A stretch of 49,078 nt of DNA from Bacillota bacterium (GCA_021781655.1 JAJXWJ010000022.1:1-49078); one strand, 5' to 3'. Shown: positions 25,705 to 35,497, counted from the stretch's first letter. A program made the numbers and translations. The notes: generated by a model from the letters alone, not told the origin.

Positions 25705-27348
25705 TCAAGCTTTCAAATTTTTCCTTTTATAAAATATAATTGCTGCAGTAATTATAGCTATAAATCCACATATTCCAGTTATATAGATTAAATATGTATT
25801 ATTCAAGCTGCTATCGTTAGTTTTTGGATTTTGGATTTGATTTGAATTACTGTTTGAGGAAGATGGTGATCCGTTATAAGAAGAAACAGTGCTAGTATTA
25901 GTTGGGTTAGTAGTTACTGTTTGAGAAGTTGAAGTATTGGAAGTATTGGAAGTTGAATTAGTAGTAGAAGTAGAAGTTTTTGTTATAGTGTAACTATCGA
26001 TTGAAGCGCCTGTGTCGGTACGGTAGGTATTTATAGTAAAGCTGTTGTCATTCATAGTTATATATGAATATGATGGTACGTATTGTTGCCAAAATACGCT
26101 GCTAAAGGTATGATCGGAAGTGCTTTTAAAATCATAGTATTTGCTACCGCTTCCAGAATCTAATGTAAGGTATACGGTTCCTTTTGGATCGGTTACTGAA
26201 TTTGTTTTTGTAGTGTTAACTGGAACTCCATTATACATTTGGTATGTTCTCGTATATTCATGGTCGTGGCCTTGTAAAACTACATCAATACCGTATTTAT
26301 CCATTAATTTTGGCCAATTTTGACGAATAGTCATAATAGGATCATCAGCTGCATTACCGGATGAATGGCTAGCTTCACTATAGGCAGATTGATGCCAAGC
26401 AGCAACCTTCCATTTTACATTTGGATTTTTTGAAGTTGCTTCCTGCATAAATTGGTCATGAGCTGCTAAATCCTGAGCATCATTTGCATTTAAAATCATA
26501 AAAAGAACATTACCATAAGTAAACCAATAATCACCATCATTATTATTTACATTGCTATTCATTGTTTGTCCTAATAAAGATAGATTTGGTTGATTGTAAT
26601 GATAGCTATAATAAGTACCCATTTGATGATCATGGTTACCTTCTAATTCAACAATAGGATATTGTTGAAAGTAGTTTGCTGTATTGCTTGGATTGAAAAA
26701 TGCTTTATATTCATTTTGCTGAGTGGCTAAATCATCATAATTATTAACTTGATCCCCTAATGGAAATAAAAAGTCAATATGATTTTTAGTAACTTGATTT
26801 AAAGTATTAGCCCATCCATTTTCATCATCAATTAAACTAGCATGCGGGAGAGATGATTTTTTATTGTTATCAAAAGCACCTATTTGAGGGTCTCCAAAGG
26901 CTGCAAAGCTAAAACCGCTAGTTGGATTACCAGTAGTAAAAGTATAGTTTTGACTCCAAAGTGTACCATCACCAACGCGATAGGTGTACTTTGTAGAAGG
27001 AGATAGATTATCAACGGTAACTTTATTGGAATATTCATTAGTAGGTTTATTCTGATTTGTTGGCTTATTTTGAACACTTTCTGTAGCGGTTACGGCAGTA
27101 GTTGTTCCGTTGATAAAACAGTTTGAGGGATATTGGCCATTTTGCATATCACTTGTTTTCGCAATTTCTAGTTCGCATTTATTGTTAAGGGGACTTAACC
27201 AAGTGAAGCGCATTTCTGATACATTAGTTCCAATCTGGAAATTAATGTTATAGGGTGTGTTTTGAACGTCGGCATGAACAATATTTTTAGATGTTCCAAA
27301 TAATAAAATAGGGACAATAACAAGTAAGGCAAGTTTGTTTCGTTTCAT
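25705..27348 (-). CDS. Cell-wall-anchored metallophosphoesterase with NPKTN sorting signal
   Basis: Residues 1-26 are a signal peptide ending at VHAD. An N-terminal fibronectin-like domain, as in purple acid phosphatases, covers about 30-145. The calcineurin-like core follows with GDPQIGAF, PLGDQVNNY, EGNHDHQMG, WHQSAYS and QGHDHEY, which are the metal-binding blocks. Residues 455-505 are a Ser/Thr/Asn-rich linker. NPKTN at 507-511, a hydrophobic segment and the basic tail KRKNLKA make a wall-sorting signal suited to a class B sortase. The gene for such a sortase lies two genes downstream. GGAGGA precedes ATG 27348. Likely substrates are extracellular phosphate esters or nucleotides. Confidence 0.9.
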   Translation of the reverse strand: MKRNKLALLVIVPILLFGTSKNIVHADVQNTPYNINFQIGTNVSEMRFTWLSPLNNKCELEIAKTSDMQNGQYPSNCFINGTTTAVTATESVQNKPTNQNKPTNEYSNKVTVDNLSPSTKYTYRVGDGTLWSQNYTFTTGNPTSGFSFAAFGDPQIGAFDNNKKSSLPHASLIDDENGWANTLNQVTKNHIDFLFPLGDQVNNYDDLATQQNEYKAFFNPSNTANYFQQYPIVELEGNHDHQMGTYYSYHYNQPNLSLLGQTMNSNVNNNDGDYWFTYGNVLFMILNANDAQDLAAHDQFMQEATSKNPNVKWKVAAWHQSAYSEASHSSGNAADDPIMTIRQNWPKLMDKYGIDVVLQGHDHEYTRTYQMYNGVPVNTTKTNSVTDPKGTVYLTLDSGSGSKYYDFKSTSDHTFSSVFWQQYVPSYSYITMNDNSFTINTYRTDTGASIDSYTITKTSTSTTNSTSNTSNTSTSQTVTTNPTNTSTVSSYNGSPSSSNSNSNQIQNPKTNDSSLNNTYLIYITGICGFIAIITAAIIFYKRKNLKA

Positions 27349-27490
27349 TTAAATTCCTCCTCGGTACTTATACCGTTTATTATACATAATTACATATATT
27401 ATAATAAATAGTAAATATTATACAATTATTAGGAGTGCATTAAGTTGATGTTAAATATTTAAAAATAATGAAATATTAAAGCAGTGAGTA

Positions 27491-28132
27491 TCAATCTTTC
27501 GCTAAAAATTTAATTAATGCAGCCCTGTCTAAAATAACTATTTCCCTATATTTAGTTTCAATCCATTTATATTTTGAAAATTTATTTAAAGCTCTGCTGA
27601 CTGTAACTCTGCTTGCACCAACAGCTCTTCCAATATCTTCATGAGTGCTGCTAATTAGAGACGTTGAATTTAAAAGATATTGGGCTACTCTTTTATCAGC
27701 AGATAAAAAGGAAATATTATCAATTTCACTAGATAACATTCTTACTTTACGAGATAAATTTTCAATAAAGTTTAAAGCTAAAAATGGCTCTTCTTGAAAA
27801 TAGGTTATTATATCCGCTTTATTAATTGCAATTATTGAAGATTTGGAAAAAGTTTTAGCAGAAGATATTCTAGGAAAACCATCGAAAAAAGAAGCTTCTC
27901 CAAATATTTCTCCAGCTTTATAAGTGGTTAAAATTTTTTCTAATCCATCTTGAGAATTTACAAAAGCTTTAACGGTTCCCTCTTTTAAATAGTAAAAATA
28001 TTTTGCATGTTCTCCTTGCCTGTAAATTATTTCACCAGTTTTATAGCTTTTATAAGGTTTGGTTTTAAAAGTTTCATACAATTCTTTAGGCATATCTATT
28101 TTATGTTCTAAAAATAATTCCCATTTATCCAA
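27491..28132 (-). CDS. Crp/Fnr-family transcriptional regulator
   Basis: This 213-residue protein has a cyclic-nucleotide-binding-like domain in residues about 15-130 (GEIIYRQGEHAKYFYYLKEG and GEIFGEASFFDG). The C-terminal helix-turn-helix reads THEDIGRAVGASRVTVSRALNKF-like sequence. It has no cysteines, so it cannot hold an Fnr-type iron-sulfur cluster. The start is TTG at 28130-28132, supported by GGAGGTTG upstream. It lies divergently from leuC. The effector and targets are unknown; candidate targets are its two neighbours, the phosphoesterase group and leuCD. Confidence 0.85.
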   Translation of the reverse strand: MDKWELFLEHKIDMPKELYETFKTKPYKSYKTGEIIYRQGEHAKYFYYLKEGTVKAFVNSQDGLEKILTTYKAGEIFGEASFFDGFPRISSAKTFSKSSIIAINKADIITYFQEEPFLALNFIENLSRKVRMLSSEIDNISFLSADKRVAQYLLNSTSLISSTHEDIGRAVGASRVTVSRALNKFSKYKWIETKYREIVILDRAALIKFLAKD

Positions 28133-28233
28133 AGCTTTACAACCTCCAATTTAAAAATTTTAATATTAATATTGGAATTGTATCATAGTATACATTCTTT
28201 ATCAAATTTTTATGTAATAATAATGTCACGGGG

Positions 28234-28272
28234 GCAAAATAAGCTCAAAGCTTTTATGATAACTTATTTTGC
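28234..28272 (+). promoter_or_regulatory. Hairpin in the leuC leader
   Basis: GCAAAATAAG (28234-28243) and CTTATTTTGC (28263-28272) form a perfect 10-bp stem. A small inner AGCT repeat lies in the 19-base loop, and AAGTTTT follows. It may be an attenuator in the leader of leuCD or a terminator without a clear upstream gene. No leucine-rich leader peptide or T-box sequence is seen. Confidence 0.45.
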
Positions 28273-28335
28273 AAGTTTTAATAAATAAAGAGGGGCTAAA
28301 ATATACAAAAATTTAAGTGTGAAAGGAAGATGAAA

Positions 28336-29622
28336 ATGGGTAAAACAATAGCAGAGAAAATATTTGATGCGCACAGGGTAGATAATCCATTTCCGGATAC
28401 TCATGTTTTAAAACTAGACAGAGTATTTTGTCACGAGATAACAACACCCATTGCCATTACAGACTTAATGGCTAGAGGTATGGACAGAGTTTTCGATCCA
28501 ACGAAAATTAAGGCGGTTATCGATCATGTAACTCCTGCTAAAGATTCAAAAACCGCTGAGCAAGGGAAAATTTTGCGTGATTGGGCTAAAAGGAATGATA
28601 TAAAAGATTTCTTTGACATAGGAAGAAACGGTGTTTGTCATGCAATTTTCCCTGAAAAAGGATTTGTTAGACCTGGTTATACTGTTATTATGGGTGACTC
28701 CCATACTTGTACTCATGGAGCTTTTGGAGCTTTTGCAGCAGGTGTTGGTACTACAGATCTTGAAGTTGGTATATTAAAAGGTGTTTGCGCTTTTCATTTT
28801 CCTAAAACAATAAAGTTTGTTCTAAATGGAGAGTTAAAACAAGGTGTTTATGCTAAAGATCTTATTTTATTCATAATAAAAGAACTTACTGTTAATGGTG
28901 CAACTAACATGGTGATAGAGTTCACTGGTCCAGTTATAGATAAAATGTCTATGGAATCTCGTATGACGCTATGTAATATGGCTATAGAAGCTGGTGGTAC
29001 TTGTGGAATATGCTATCCAGATATGACAACTGTAGATTATTTGTGGCCATTCATAAAGGAAGAATTTGCGTCTAAAGATGAAGCTTTAAAACAATATTCT
29101 AAATGGGTTTCTGATGCAGATGCTACTTATGAGAAAGTATATGAGTATAATGTTTCAGATTTAGAACCAATGGTTACCTTTGGTTATAAGCCTGACCAAG
29201 TTAAAGCTGTAAGTGAAATGACAGGTACTAAGCTTGACCAAATTTATATTGGTAGCTGTACAAATGGAAGAATAGAAGACTTAAGAATTGCAGCTAGTAT
29301 TTTAAAGGGGAAAAAGATTAGCGACGATGTACGTGCAATAATAAGTCCTGCTACTCCAGCTATATATACTATGGCTTTAAAGGAAGGTTTAATTGAAATT
29401 TTCCAAGAAGCAGGTTTTTGCGTAACAAATCCAACTTGTGGTGCTTGTCTTGGAATGAGCAACGGTGTACTTGCAAGTGGTGAAGCATGCGCATCTACAA
29501 CAAACCGTAATTTTAATGGAAGAATGGGCAAAGGCGGAATCGTGCATCTTATGAGTCCTGCATCTGCAGCAGCTTCAGCTATTGAAGGAAAAATAACTAA
29601 CTCTGAACTTTTTAAAGGTTAG
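28336..29622 (+). CDS. leuC: 3-isopropylmalate dehydratase-type large subunit
   Basis: ATG 28336 is preferred because AAAGGA lies 8 bases upstream; ATG 28330 is too close to it. The 428 residues belong to the aconitase family of the archaeal/clostridial LeuC type. Cluster cysteines lie in YIGSCTNGR, and in NPTCGACLGMSNG. MGDSHTCTHGAFGAFAAGVG is the substrate/cofactor motif. It works as a heterodimer with the next gene. No leuA or leuB is adjacent, so an alternative substrate such as 2,3-dimethylmalate or homoaconitate must be considered. leuD starts 14 bases after its stop. Confidence 0.85.
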   Translation: MGKTIAEKIFDAHRVDNPFPDTHVLKLDRVFCHEITTPIAITDLMARGMDRVFDPTKIKAVIDHVTPAKDSKTAEQGKILRDWAKRNDIKDFFDIGRNGVCHAIFPEKGFVRPGYTVIMGDSHTCTHGAFGAFAAGVGTTDLEVGILKGVCAFHFPKTIKFVLNGELKQGVYAKDLILFIIKELTVNGATNMVIEFTGPVIDKMSMESRMTLCNMAIEAGGTCGICYPDMTTVDYLWPFIKEEFASKDEALKQYSKWVSDADATYEKVYEYNVSDLEPMVTFGYKPDQVKAVSEMTGTKLDQIYIGSCTNGRIEDLRIAASILKGKKISDDVRAIISPATPAIYTMALKEGLIEIFQEAGFCVTNPTCGACLGMSNGVLASGEACASTTNRNFNGRMGKGGIVHLMSPASAAASAIEGKITNSELFKG

Positions 29623-29636
29623 AAGTGGAGGAAAAG

Positions 29637-30161
29637 ATGAAGAATTTTAGTGGAAAAGTTTTGTTTTTAAATAGAAGTGATATAAACACAGATGAAATCA
29701 TTCCAGCAAAATATCTTACAGAGATTACAAAAGAAGCATTAAAGCCTTATTTGTTAGAAGACTTAACTATAGACGGTTTCAATAACAAAGAAGATATTAA
29801 AGATAAAGTAGTAGTGGTTACAAGAGAAAATTTTGGATGCGGTTCTTCAAGAGAACACGCTCCATGGGCGCTAGAAGTTAACGGAATCAATGTAGTTATT
29901 GCAGAAAACTTTGCAAGAATTTTTAGACAAAACATGTATAACTGTGGCATGCTAGCTATTGAATTGCCAAAGGAAGAAATTGACTATCTTTTCCAAAACT
30001 ATATGGGCAAAGATACATCGATTGAAATTGATATATTAAATGATAAAATTAAAATAGCTTCAAAAGAAAAAGCAGAAGAAATTGAATTTAAAATTGGAGA
30101 TTTTGATAAAACGCTCGTAAAAGAAGGTGGCTGGGTAGGCTACGCAGATAAAAAATATTAA
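29637..30161 (+). CDS. leuD: 3-isopropylmalate dehydratase-type small subunit
   Basis: ATG 29637 is chosen, with GGAGG just before it; a GTG at 29625 would add four residues. The 174-residue swivel domain has NTDEIIPAKYL near the N-terminus and NFGCGSSREHAPWAL, with NFGCGSSREHA being the family hallmark for substrate recognition. It partners the large subunit and completes the active site. Because substrate specificity of this family lies in this subunit, the residues around 25-35 would be the place to compare with known LeuD, homoaconitase and dimethylmalate enzymes. A terminator follows directly. Confidence 0.87.
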   Translation: MKNFSGKVLFLNRSDINTDEIIPAKYLTEITKEALKPYLLEDLTIDGFNNKEDIKDKVVVVTRENFGCGSSREHAPWALEVNGINVVIAENFARIFRQNMYNCGMLAIELPKEEIDYLFQNYMGKDTSIEIDILNDKIKIASKEKAEEIEFKIGDFDKTLVKEGGWVGYADKKY

Positions 30162-30162
30162 T

Positions 30163-30205
30163 AAAAATGAAGAACAAAAAGATTTTGTTCTTCATTTTTA
30201 TTTTG
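30163..30205 (+). terminator. Intrinsic terminator after leuD
   Basis: A 17-bp stem (30163-30179 with 30183-30199) with the loop AGA is followed by ATTTT. The stem reads AAAAATGAAGAACAAAA on the left. It closes leuCD. Confidence 0.9.
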
Positions 30206-30381
30206 GGAAATATTATTATAAAAATTGAATCCAGCGTACTTAAATGTTATAATATATAGTAGAAATGTGCGTTGATTTAAACTATCAGAATATTCAAAAA
30301 TAACAGCATGTAATTTATCGTAGGTCAATTTTAAATTAGTTATATTACTAGAATTTTCATTTTACTTGCGGGGGTGTTTTT

Positions 30382-33300
30382 ATGGTTCATTTAAAGGAGA
30401 GGTTGAAAGCAAATATGGATTTTGAAATGTTTTTTTCTATTTGCCTAGGTTTATTATGTGTTGCTGATTTTGAAGGAAATTTTATTAAAGTAAATAGTGC
30501 TTTCGAAAAGGTGCTAGGATATTCTGTAAAGGAATTAGAAGGAAGAAGATTTTTGGAATTAATTCATGATGACGATGTTTTACATACATATAATGCAATT
30601 GAAGATTTAAAAAACGGTAAGGAAATAACTAATTTTGTAAATAGATACAAATGTAAAGATGGTTCATATAAATATATTGAATGGTGTTCACGCTCACATG
30701 ATGGTCTTATTTATTCTTCTGCAAGTGACATAACTGAAAGAATAAATAATGAAATGATTATACGGGAAAAGGAAGAAAATTTTAGAACATTTTTTGATAC
30801 AGTAAATGATATGATTTTCGTCATTAGTTCCAATGGTAGGATTATACATACAAATAAAATAGTGATTGATAAATTTGGATACACGGATAAAGAATTATTT
30901 TCAATGGATATACTTCAAATATTTTCTCAAATAGATAGATTTGAAGCTACAAAGTTATTTTTAGATTTGGTAAATGGATTTAAAGAGGAATGCAATTTGC
31001 CTTTAAAGAAAAAGGATGGCACCTTATTTCCTGTTCAAACGAGGGTTTGGAATGGAAAATGGGATGGAGAAAATTGTGTTTTTATAATTTCAAAGGACTT
31101 AACTAAACAGCAGGAAGCTGTAGATAAATTTCACAAGCTTTTTAACAATAACCCAGCGATAATGGCAGTGCTTGATTTTAATGATGGTAAATTTGTAGAT
31201 GTAAATGATACTTTTTTAAATAAATTAGGATACACTACAGAGGATGTCATTGGCAAAACATTTTCCGAAATCAATATTTTTTTTGATGATAAATGCCGCA
31301 AGGAAATTCAAAGGCAGTTACAAGAAAAGAATATGGTTCAAGAAATTGAATTAACATTGACGAAAAAAGATGGAACTAGTCTCATTGGTCTTTATTATTC
31401 GGAAATCATTAACACTTACGGCTCAAAAGTTGTTTTGGCAGTTTTTGTTGATATAACTGATAAAAAGAAAATATTAGGTGATTTAGAAAAACAAAAGCTG
31501 TTTTTAGCTTCAATTATTAATGCGATACCAGATTTAATCTTTATAAAAGATTTAAATAGTAACTATGTAAGCAGTAACAAAGCTTTTGCTGAAGTAGTAG
31601 CAAGGACTGAAATTGAAGAGGTTTTTGGTAAAAGTGATTTTGATTATTTTCAAGATGCAGAAGAAGTAATTGAAATTCAAAGCCAAGATAAACAAATTAT
31701 TGATACACAAAAGAGTCAAGTGTTTTATACAAAACATAATATAGAAGGTGTTGGTCAGATTGATTTTGAAACTATTAAGACCCCGCTATACGATGAAGAA
31801 GGAAAGGTTACTGGTGTCATAGGTATAGCTAGAGACATTTGTCAAAGGAAATTAATAGAAGAGAAATTAAAAGAAAGTGAAGAACAATTTAGACTTATTT
31901 TTGAAAATATGACTAATGGCTTTGCACTTCATAAGGTGGTTTTTGATAATGCTGGGAATCCTGCAGATTTTCAGTGTGTTATGGTTAATAAAGCATATGA
32001 AAAATTAATGAATCAAAGTGCTGAAGATTTTGTTGGTAAAACCATGTTAGAAACAAATCCTAATGCTGATTTTAAAATGATTGGGGCATATTGTAAAGTA
32101 GGTACAACCGGTGAGCCTTTAAGAGTAGAATATTATTCAGAAACTTTTGAAAGATATTTTAGAGTTTTTTCGTTTAGCCCTAAAAAGAATTACTTTGCAG
32201 CCATTTTCGAAGACATTACTGAAAGATGTGAAATGGAGGCTGCATTAAAAGAAAGTGAGGAAAGGTTTAAACAGTTATCAAACATATTTCCAGAATCAAT
32301 ATTTGAATGTGACCTAAATGGCAATATAACATATCTTAACAAACATGGCTATTCTCAATTTGGGTTTAGCAATGAGGATATTAGACAAGGTTTAAAAATT
32401 ATAGACCTTGTGGCTGAAGAAGATAAGTCACAATTTTCTAAAGAAAGAAGTAAGCAATTTGAGAATATTAACAATGTTTATATAGAGTTTAGTGCATTAT
32501 GTAAAGATGGAACTCGTTTTCCAGCCTTAGGATATTCTGCACCCATAATAAAAAATGAATTAGCTACAGGGCTTAGAGGTTTTATAATGGATATTTCGGC
32601 TCAAAAAGAAAATGAGAAGGAGTTAATTAAAGCAAAAGAGCTGGCTGAAGCTGCAAATGTAATGAAAAGTCAATTTTTAGCTAATATGTCTCATGAAATA
32701 AGAACACCTATGAATGGAATAATGGGCTATCTAGAGCTTCTTTCAAGAACAGCTCTTTCCTTTGAACAAATGGAATATATTAATGAAGCTAAATCTGCTT
32801 CTAAAATTTTGCTCTTTTTAATTAAAGATATATTGGATTTTTCAAAGATAGAGGCTGGTAAAATGACAATTGAAAATACCAATTTTAATATAAAAGATAT
32901 TATACGAGATACTTTAGCTATAAGTATTCCTAACATTGAAGAAAAACATATTAGACTTAAAACTTTTATAAGTGATAACGTTCCTAATGAAGTTGTGGGA
33001 GATTCAGCAAGATTAAAGCAAATTATAACCAATCTGGTGAGCAATGCAGTTAAGTTTACTGAGAGGGGAGAAGTTGTAGTTAAAGTTGATGCAGAAATAT
33101 TGTCTGTGGAAAAAGTAAAGCTTAACTTTGAGGTAAAAGATACAGGAATAGGAATGAGTAGTGACACCATTAAAAGTTTATTTAAACCATTCACACAAGG
33201 AGATAGTTCTACAACTAGAAAATATGGTGGGACAGGATTGGGACTTGCTATAAGTAGAGAACTAATAAGTTTAATGGATGGTAAAATTTCTGTTTTCAGT

Positions 33301-34125
33301 AATGAAGGAGAGGGTTCTATTTTTAAATTTTACGTAATTTTAGGTTTAGTAGCTAAGTTAAAAGCTTTTAATAAAGATGATGAAATAAATGGTGTAGAAA
33401 AAAGCAATACAAGTTTAAACTATGAGGTGGAAAACAGTAAAAAACCTAAAATATTGCTAGTAGAAGATAATGATATGAATATAAAAATAGTTTCGACAAT
33501 GTTAAAGCATAATAATTTAACTTGTGATACAGCAGTAAATGGTAGTGAAGCTTTAAAAGCTGTGAAAGAAAAAAAGTATGATATTGTTTTTATGGATTGT
33601 CAAATGCCAATTATGGATGGCTACGAAAGCACTAGGAGTATAAGGCTATTAGAGGGAAATAGAAGACATACAAAAATTGTTGCTATGACAGCAAATGCAA
33701 TGGAGGGAGATAAAAAGAGATGTTTAGATGCAGGTATGGACGATTATATAATAAAGCCACTTGATTTTGATATAATTTTAAAAATGGTTTATGATTCGGT
33801 AAAAAAAAGAGGTTTTGATTACAATCCATTTTTGCATAATTTTGTAGTTAGTTCTGGCATTCCCAAAGCAGAGGCAATAGAAATATTTGATGAGTTCTTG
33901 CTATCATTACCGGATATTGTAATGGAAATTAATAAAGCCTTGACTGATAAAAATTTTGAAAAAGTCGCAGCGTTAGCACATCAATTAAAAGGCTCCGCTG
34001 GAAGTCTTAGAATAACAACGATTTTTGAATTAGCAATAGAGCTAGAAGTATTAGCAAAAAATAGGGATGAAAAGGGTTCAAGGGAAATAGTTTTAAAGCT
34101 AGCTGATTATAATTTAGAACACTAA
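30382..34125 (+). CDS. Hybrid sensor histidine kinase with about six PAS domains, receiver and Hpt
   Basis: This 1247-residue soluble sensor has six PAS/PAC repeats at about residues 12-125, 131-245, 250-365, 370-490, 497-620 and 625-745. HisKA follows with the phospho-accepting His771 in SHEIRTP. The ATPase domain has NLVSNAVKF, DTGIGM and GGTGLGLAIS. The receiver domain has Asp1072 in FMDCQMP, and a final Hpt domain has His1200 in AHQLKGS. It has no obvious membrane helices, so it should sense an intracellular signal. GGGGGTG precedes ATG 30382. A complete phosphorelay chain sits in one protein, but no partner response regulator is nearby. Confidence 0.92.
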   Translation: MVHLKERLKANMDFEMFFSICLGLLCVADFEGNFIKVNSAFEKVLGYSVKELEGRRFLELIHDDDVLHTYNAIEDLKNGKEITNFVNRYKCKDGSYKYIEWCSRSHDGLIYSSASDITERINNEMIIREKEENFRTFFDTVNDMIFVISSNGRIIHTNKIVIDKFGYTDKELFSMDILQIFSQIDRFEATKLFLDLVNGFKEECNLPLKKKDGTLFPVQTRVWNGKWDGENCVFIISKDLTKQQEAVDKFHKLFNNNPAIMAVLDFNDGKFVDVNDTFLNKLGYTTEDVIGKTFSEINIFFDDKCRKEIQRQLQEKNMVQEIELTLTKKDGTSLIGLYYSEIINTYGSKVVLAVFVDITDKKKILGDLEKQKLFLASIINAIPDLIFIKDLNSNYVSSNKAFAEVVARTEIEEVFGKSDFDYFQDAEEVIEIQSQDKQIIDTQKSQVFYTKHNIEGVGQIDFETIKTPLYDEEGKVTGVIGIARDICQRKLIEEKLKESEEQFRLIFENMTNGFALHKVVFDNAGNPADFQCVMVNKAYEKLMNQSAEDFVGKTMLETNPNADFKMIGAYCKVGTTGEPLRVEYYSETFERYFRVFSFSPKKNYFAAIFEDITERCEMEAALKESEERFKQLSNIFPESIFECDLNGNITYLNKHGYSQFGFSNEDIRQGLKIIDLVAEEDKSQFSKERSKQFENINNVYIEFSALCKDGTRFPALGYSAPIIKNELATGLRGFIMDISAQKENEKELIKAKELAEAANVMKSQFLANMSHEIRTPMNGIMGYLELLSRTALSFEQMEYINEAKSASKILLFLIKDILDFSKIEAGKMTIENTNFNIKDIIRDTLAISIPNIEEKHIRLKTFISDNVPNEVVGDSARLKQIITNLVSNAVKFTERGEVVVKVDAEILSVEKVKLNFEVKDTGIGMSSDTIKSLFKPFTQGDSSTTRKYGGTGLGLAISRELISLMDGKISVFSNEGEGSIFKFYVILGLVAKLKAFNKDDEINGVEKSNTSLNYEVENSKKPKILLVEDNDMNIKIVSTMLKHNNLTCDTAVNGSEALKAVKEKKYDIVFMDCQMPIMDGYESTRSIRLLEGNRRHTKIVAMTANAMEGDKKRCLDAGMDDYIIKPLDFDIILKMVYDSVKKRGFDYNPFLHNFVVSSGIPKAEAIEIFDEFLLSLPDIVMEINKALTDKNFEKVAALAHQLKGSAGSLRITTIFELAIELEVLAKNRDEKGSREIVLKLADYNLEH

Positions 34126-34169
34126 TAAAAGTATATAGTTATTTTTACCAATGTCTTGGGGTGATATGG

Positions 34170-35393
34170 GTGATACAATTATCAGAGCAAAAGAGATATT
34201 ATATATTAAGCTTAATAGCATATGCTCAATTATTTAACAAGGTAAATGATTGCTTTAAATACAAAAATAAGGTTACTTTAGGCCAAATGGCACAATTGTT
34301 TTCTAATTCAAATATAGTTGCTGAAGGCGGAGTTGGTGCTTTTGATATCAAAAAAGCTTTTGCCGAAATAAAAGCAGACAATAAATTAAGTAGACTTATT
34401 TTTACTAATTATGACAACCAAAATGCATCTGGGAACTATGATGGTTTTGTTGCGTATTCCTTTAAAGATTATATGAATAATGCGTATTTTTGCTTTAGAG
34501 GATCTGAATGTGATACACCAGAAGGGCAGCATGATGGATTTTTAGGTGCTGATTGGTTAGATAATTATACTATGGGAATAGAGGGAAAATCAAAGCAGTT
34601 TAAGGATGTAAAAAGATTTGTTAAGCAAAATAGCTATAACAGTAAAAACATATTCGTAACTGGTCATTCAAAGGGAGGTGCAAATGGACTATTTGCATGT
34701 TCAAATTTTCAAAATGCTTCTGGCATTGTTTTTAATTCACCTGGTATAGATGAAGCTATAGAAGAAAAAGAAAGGGAACGATTAAAAAAAGCAGATGTTA
34801 TCAATTATGTGTCTGCAGAGGATAAGATTGGGGCGGTTATGTTTCACTCAGAAAAAAGAGTGTTTTGTAAAATGAATGAAACCTATAATGTTGCCTTTGG
34901 AAATAAAATCGTAAAGGTAACTAATTACAATAAAGCAGAAGGAATGAATGAGTTTTTTGATATGTTCATTTCCCATGCTTTGCAAAGCTTTTATTGGGAT
35001 TCAAACTATAATTTAGTTCTGCATAATAGAAGCAAAAGTTCAATGATAGCTGAGGCACTTACTCAAAGTGTATTTGAATGGAATGTAAAAAATGGTAAAC
35101 CATTAGATCAAGATTTAGAATGGATAATTAAAAATAAAAAAAATTTAGGCAATAAAATAGAAGCTATGGCAATTGATGAATTTTTAAAAGAAATTATTAT
35201 GGGATTAGCACTAGGTGAAGAAGCTGTTTTGATCGATTTTATTATTAATTGCTACAAAACGGATAAAGACATTGGAGAAATTTTAATTGTTGCTTTTAAA
35301 AAGTATATGAAACTTGCAAATGTTCATAATAGATTTATAGATTCAATCATGGAGAAAGCAAATAAAGGTAATGCAAATGAAGATTTAGCATAG
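34170..35393 (+). CDS. DUF2974-type alpha/beta hydrolase (lipase-like)
   Basis: GTG 34170 is chosen, with TTGGGGTGAT before it; the frame opens at 34161 but that position lacks a good ribosome binding site. The 407-residue protein has the nucleophile elbow GHSKGGANGLFA near residue 168 and the upstream AYFCFRGSE-type oxyanion region, as in DUF2974 (Mbeg1-like) hydrolases. DKIGAVMFHSE may contain the acid. No signal peptide is seen, so it is cytoplasmic. It follows the histidine kinase by 44 bases, with no terminator between them, so the two may be co-transcribed. The substrate is unknown. Confidence 0.8.
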   Translation: MIQLSEQKRYYILSLIAYAQLFNKVNDCFKYKNKVTLGQMAQLFSNSNIVAEGGVGAFDIKKAFAEIKADNKLSRLIFTNYDNQNASGNYDGFVAYSFKDYMNNAYFCFRGSECDTPEGQHDGFLGADWLDNYTMGIEGKSKQFKDVKRFVKQNSYNSKNIFVTGHSKGGANGLFACSNFQNASGIVFNSPGIDEAIEEKERERLKKADVINYVSAEDKIGAVMFHSEKRVFCKMNETYNVAFGNKIVKVTNYNKAEGMNEFFDMFISHALQSFYWDSNYNLVLHNRSKSSMIAEALTQSVFEWNVKNGKPLDQDLEWIIKNKKNLGNKIEAMAIDEFLKEIIMGLALGEEAVLIDFIINCYKTDKDIGEILIVAFKKYMKLANVHNRFIDSIMEKANKGNANEDLA

Positions 35394-35406
35394 ACGATAC
35401 AATATG

Positions 35407-35450
35407 AAAAAAGTGTGAGTCTTAAAATAAAAGACATCACACTTTTTTTA
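35407..35450. terminator. Bidirectional terminator between the hydrolase and ABC ATPase genes
   Basis: An AGTGTGA arm extended by A residues pairs with TCACACT and a run of T residues; an inner TCTT/AAGA pairing shortens the loop. It serves the plus-strand hydrolase and the convergent minus-strand ABC operon. Confidence 0.88.
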
Positions 35451-35497
35451 TCAATTCAACATAATTAACATTGTGTTGAAACTAGGTTCTATAATTA

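Noticed and set aside
28217-28290. Leucine leader peptide before leuC
   Set aside because: A 22-codon frame starting at ATG 28223 has only one Leu codon and no ribosome binding site.
32727-33194. 155-codon minus-strand frame inside the histidine kinase
   Set aside because: It overlaps the conserved HisKA/ATPase coding region and has shadow-type composition.
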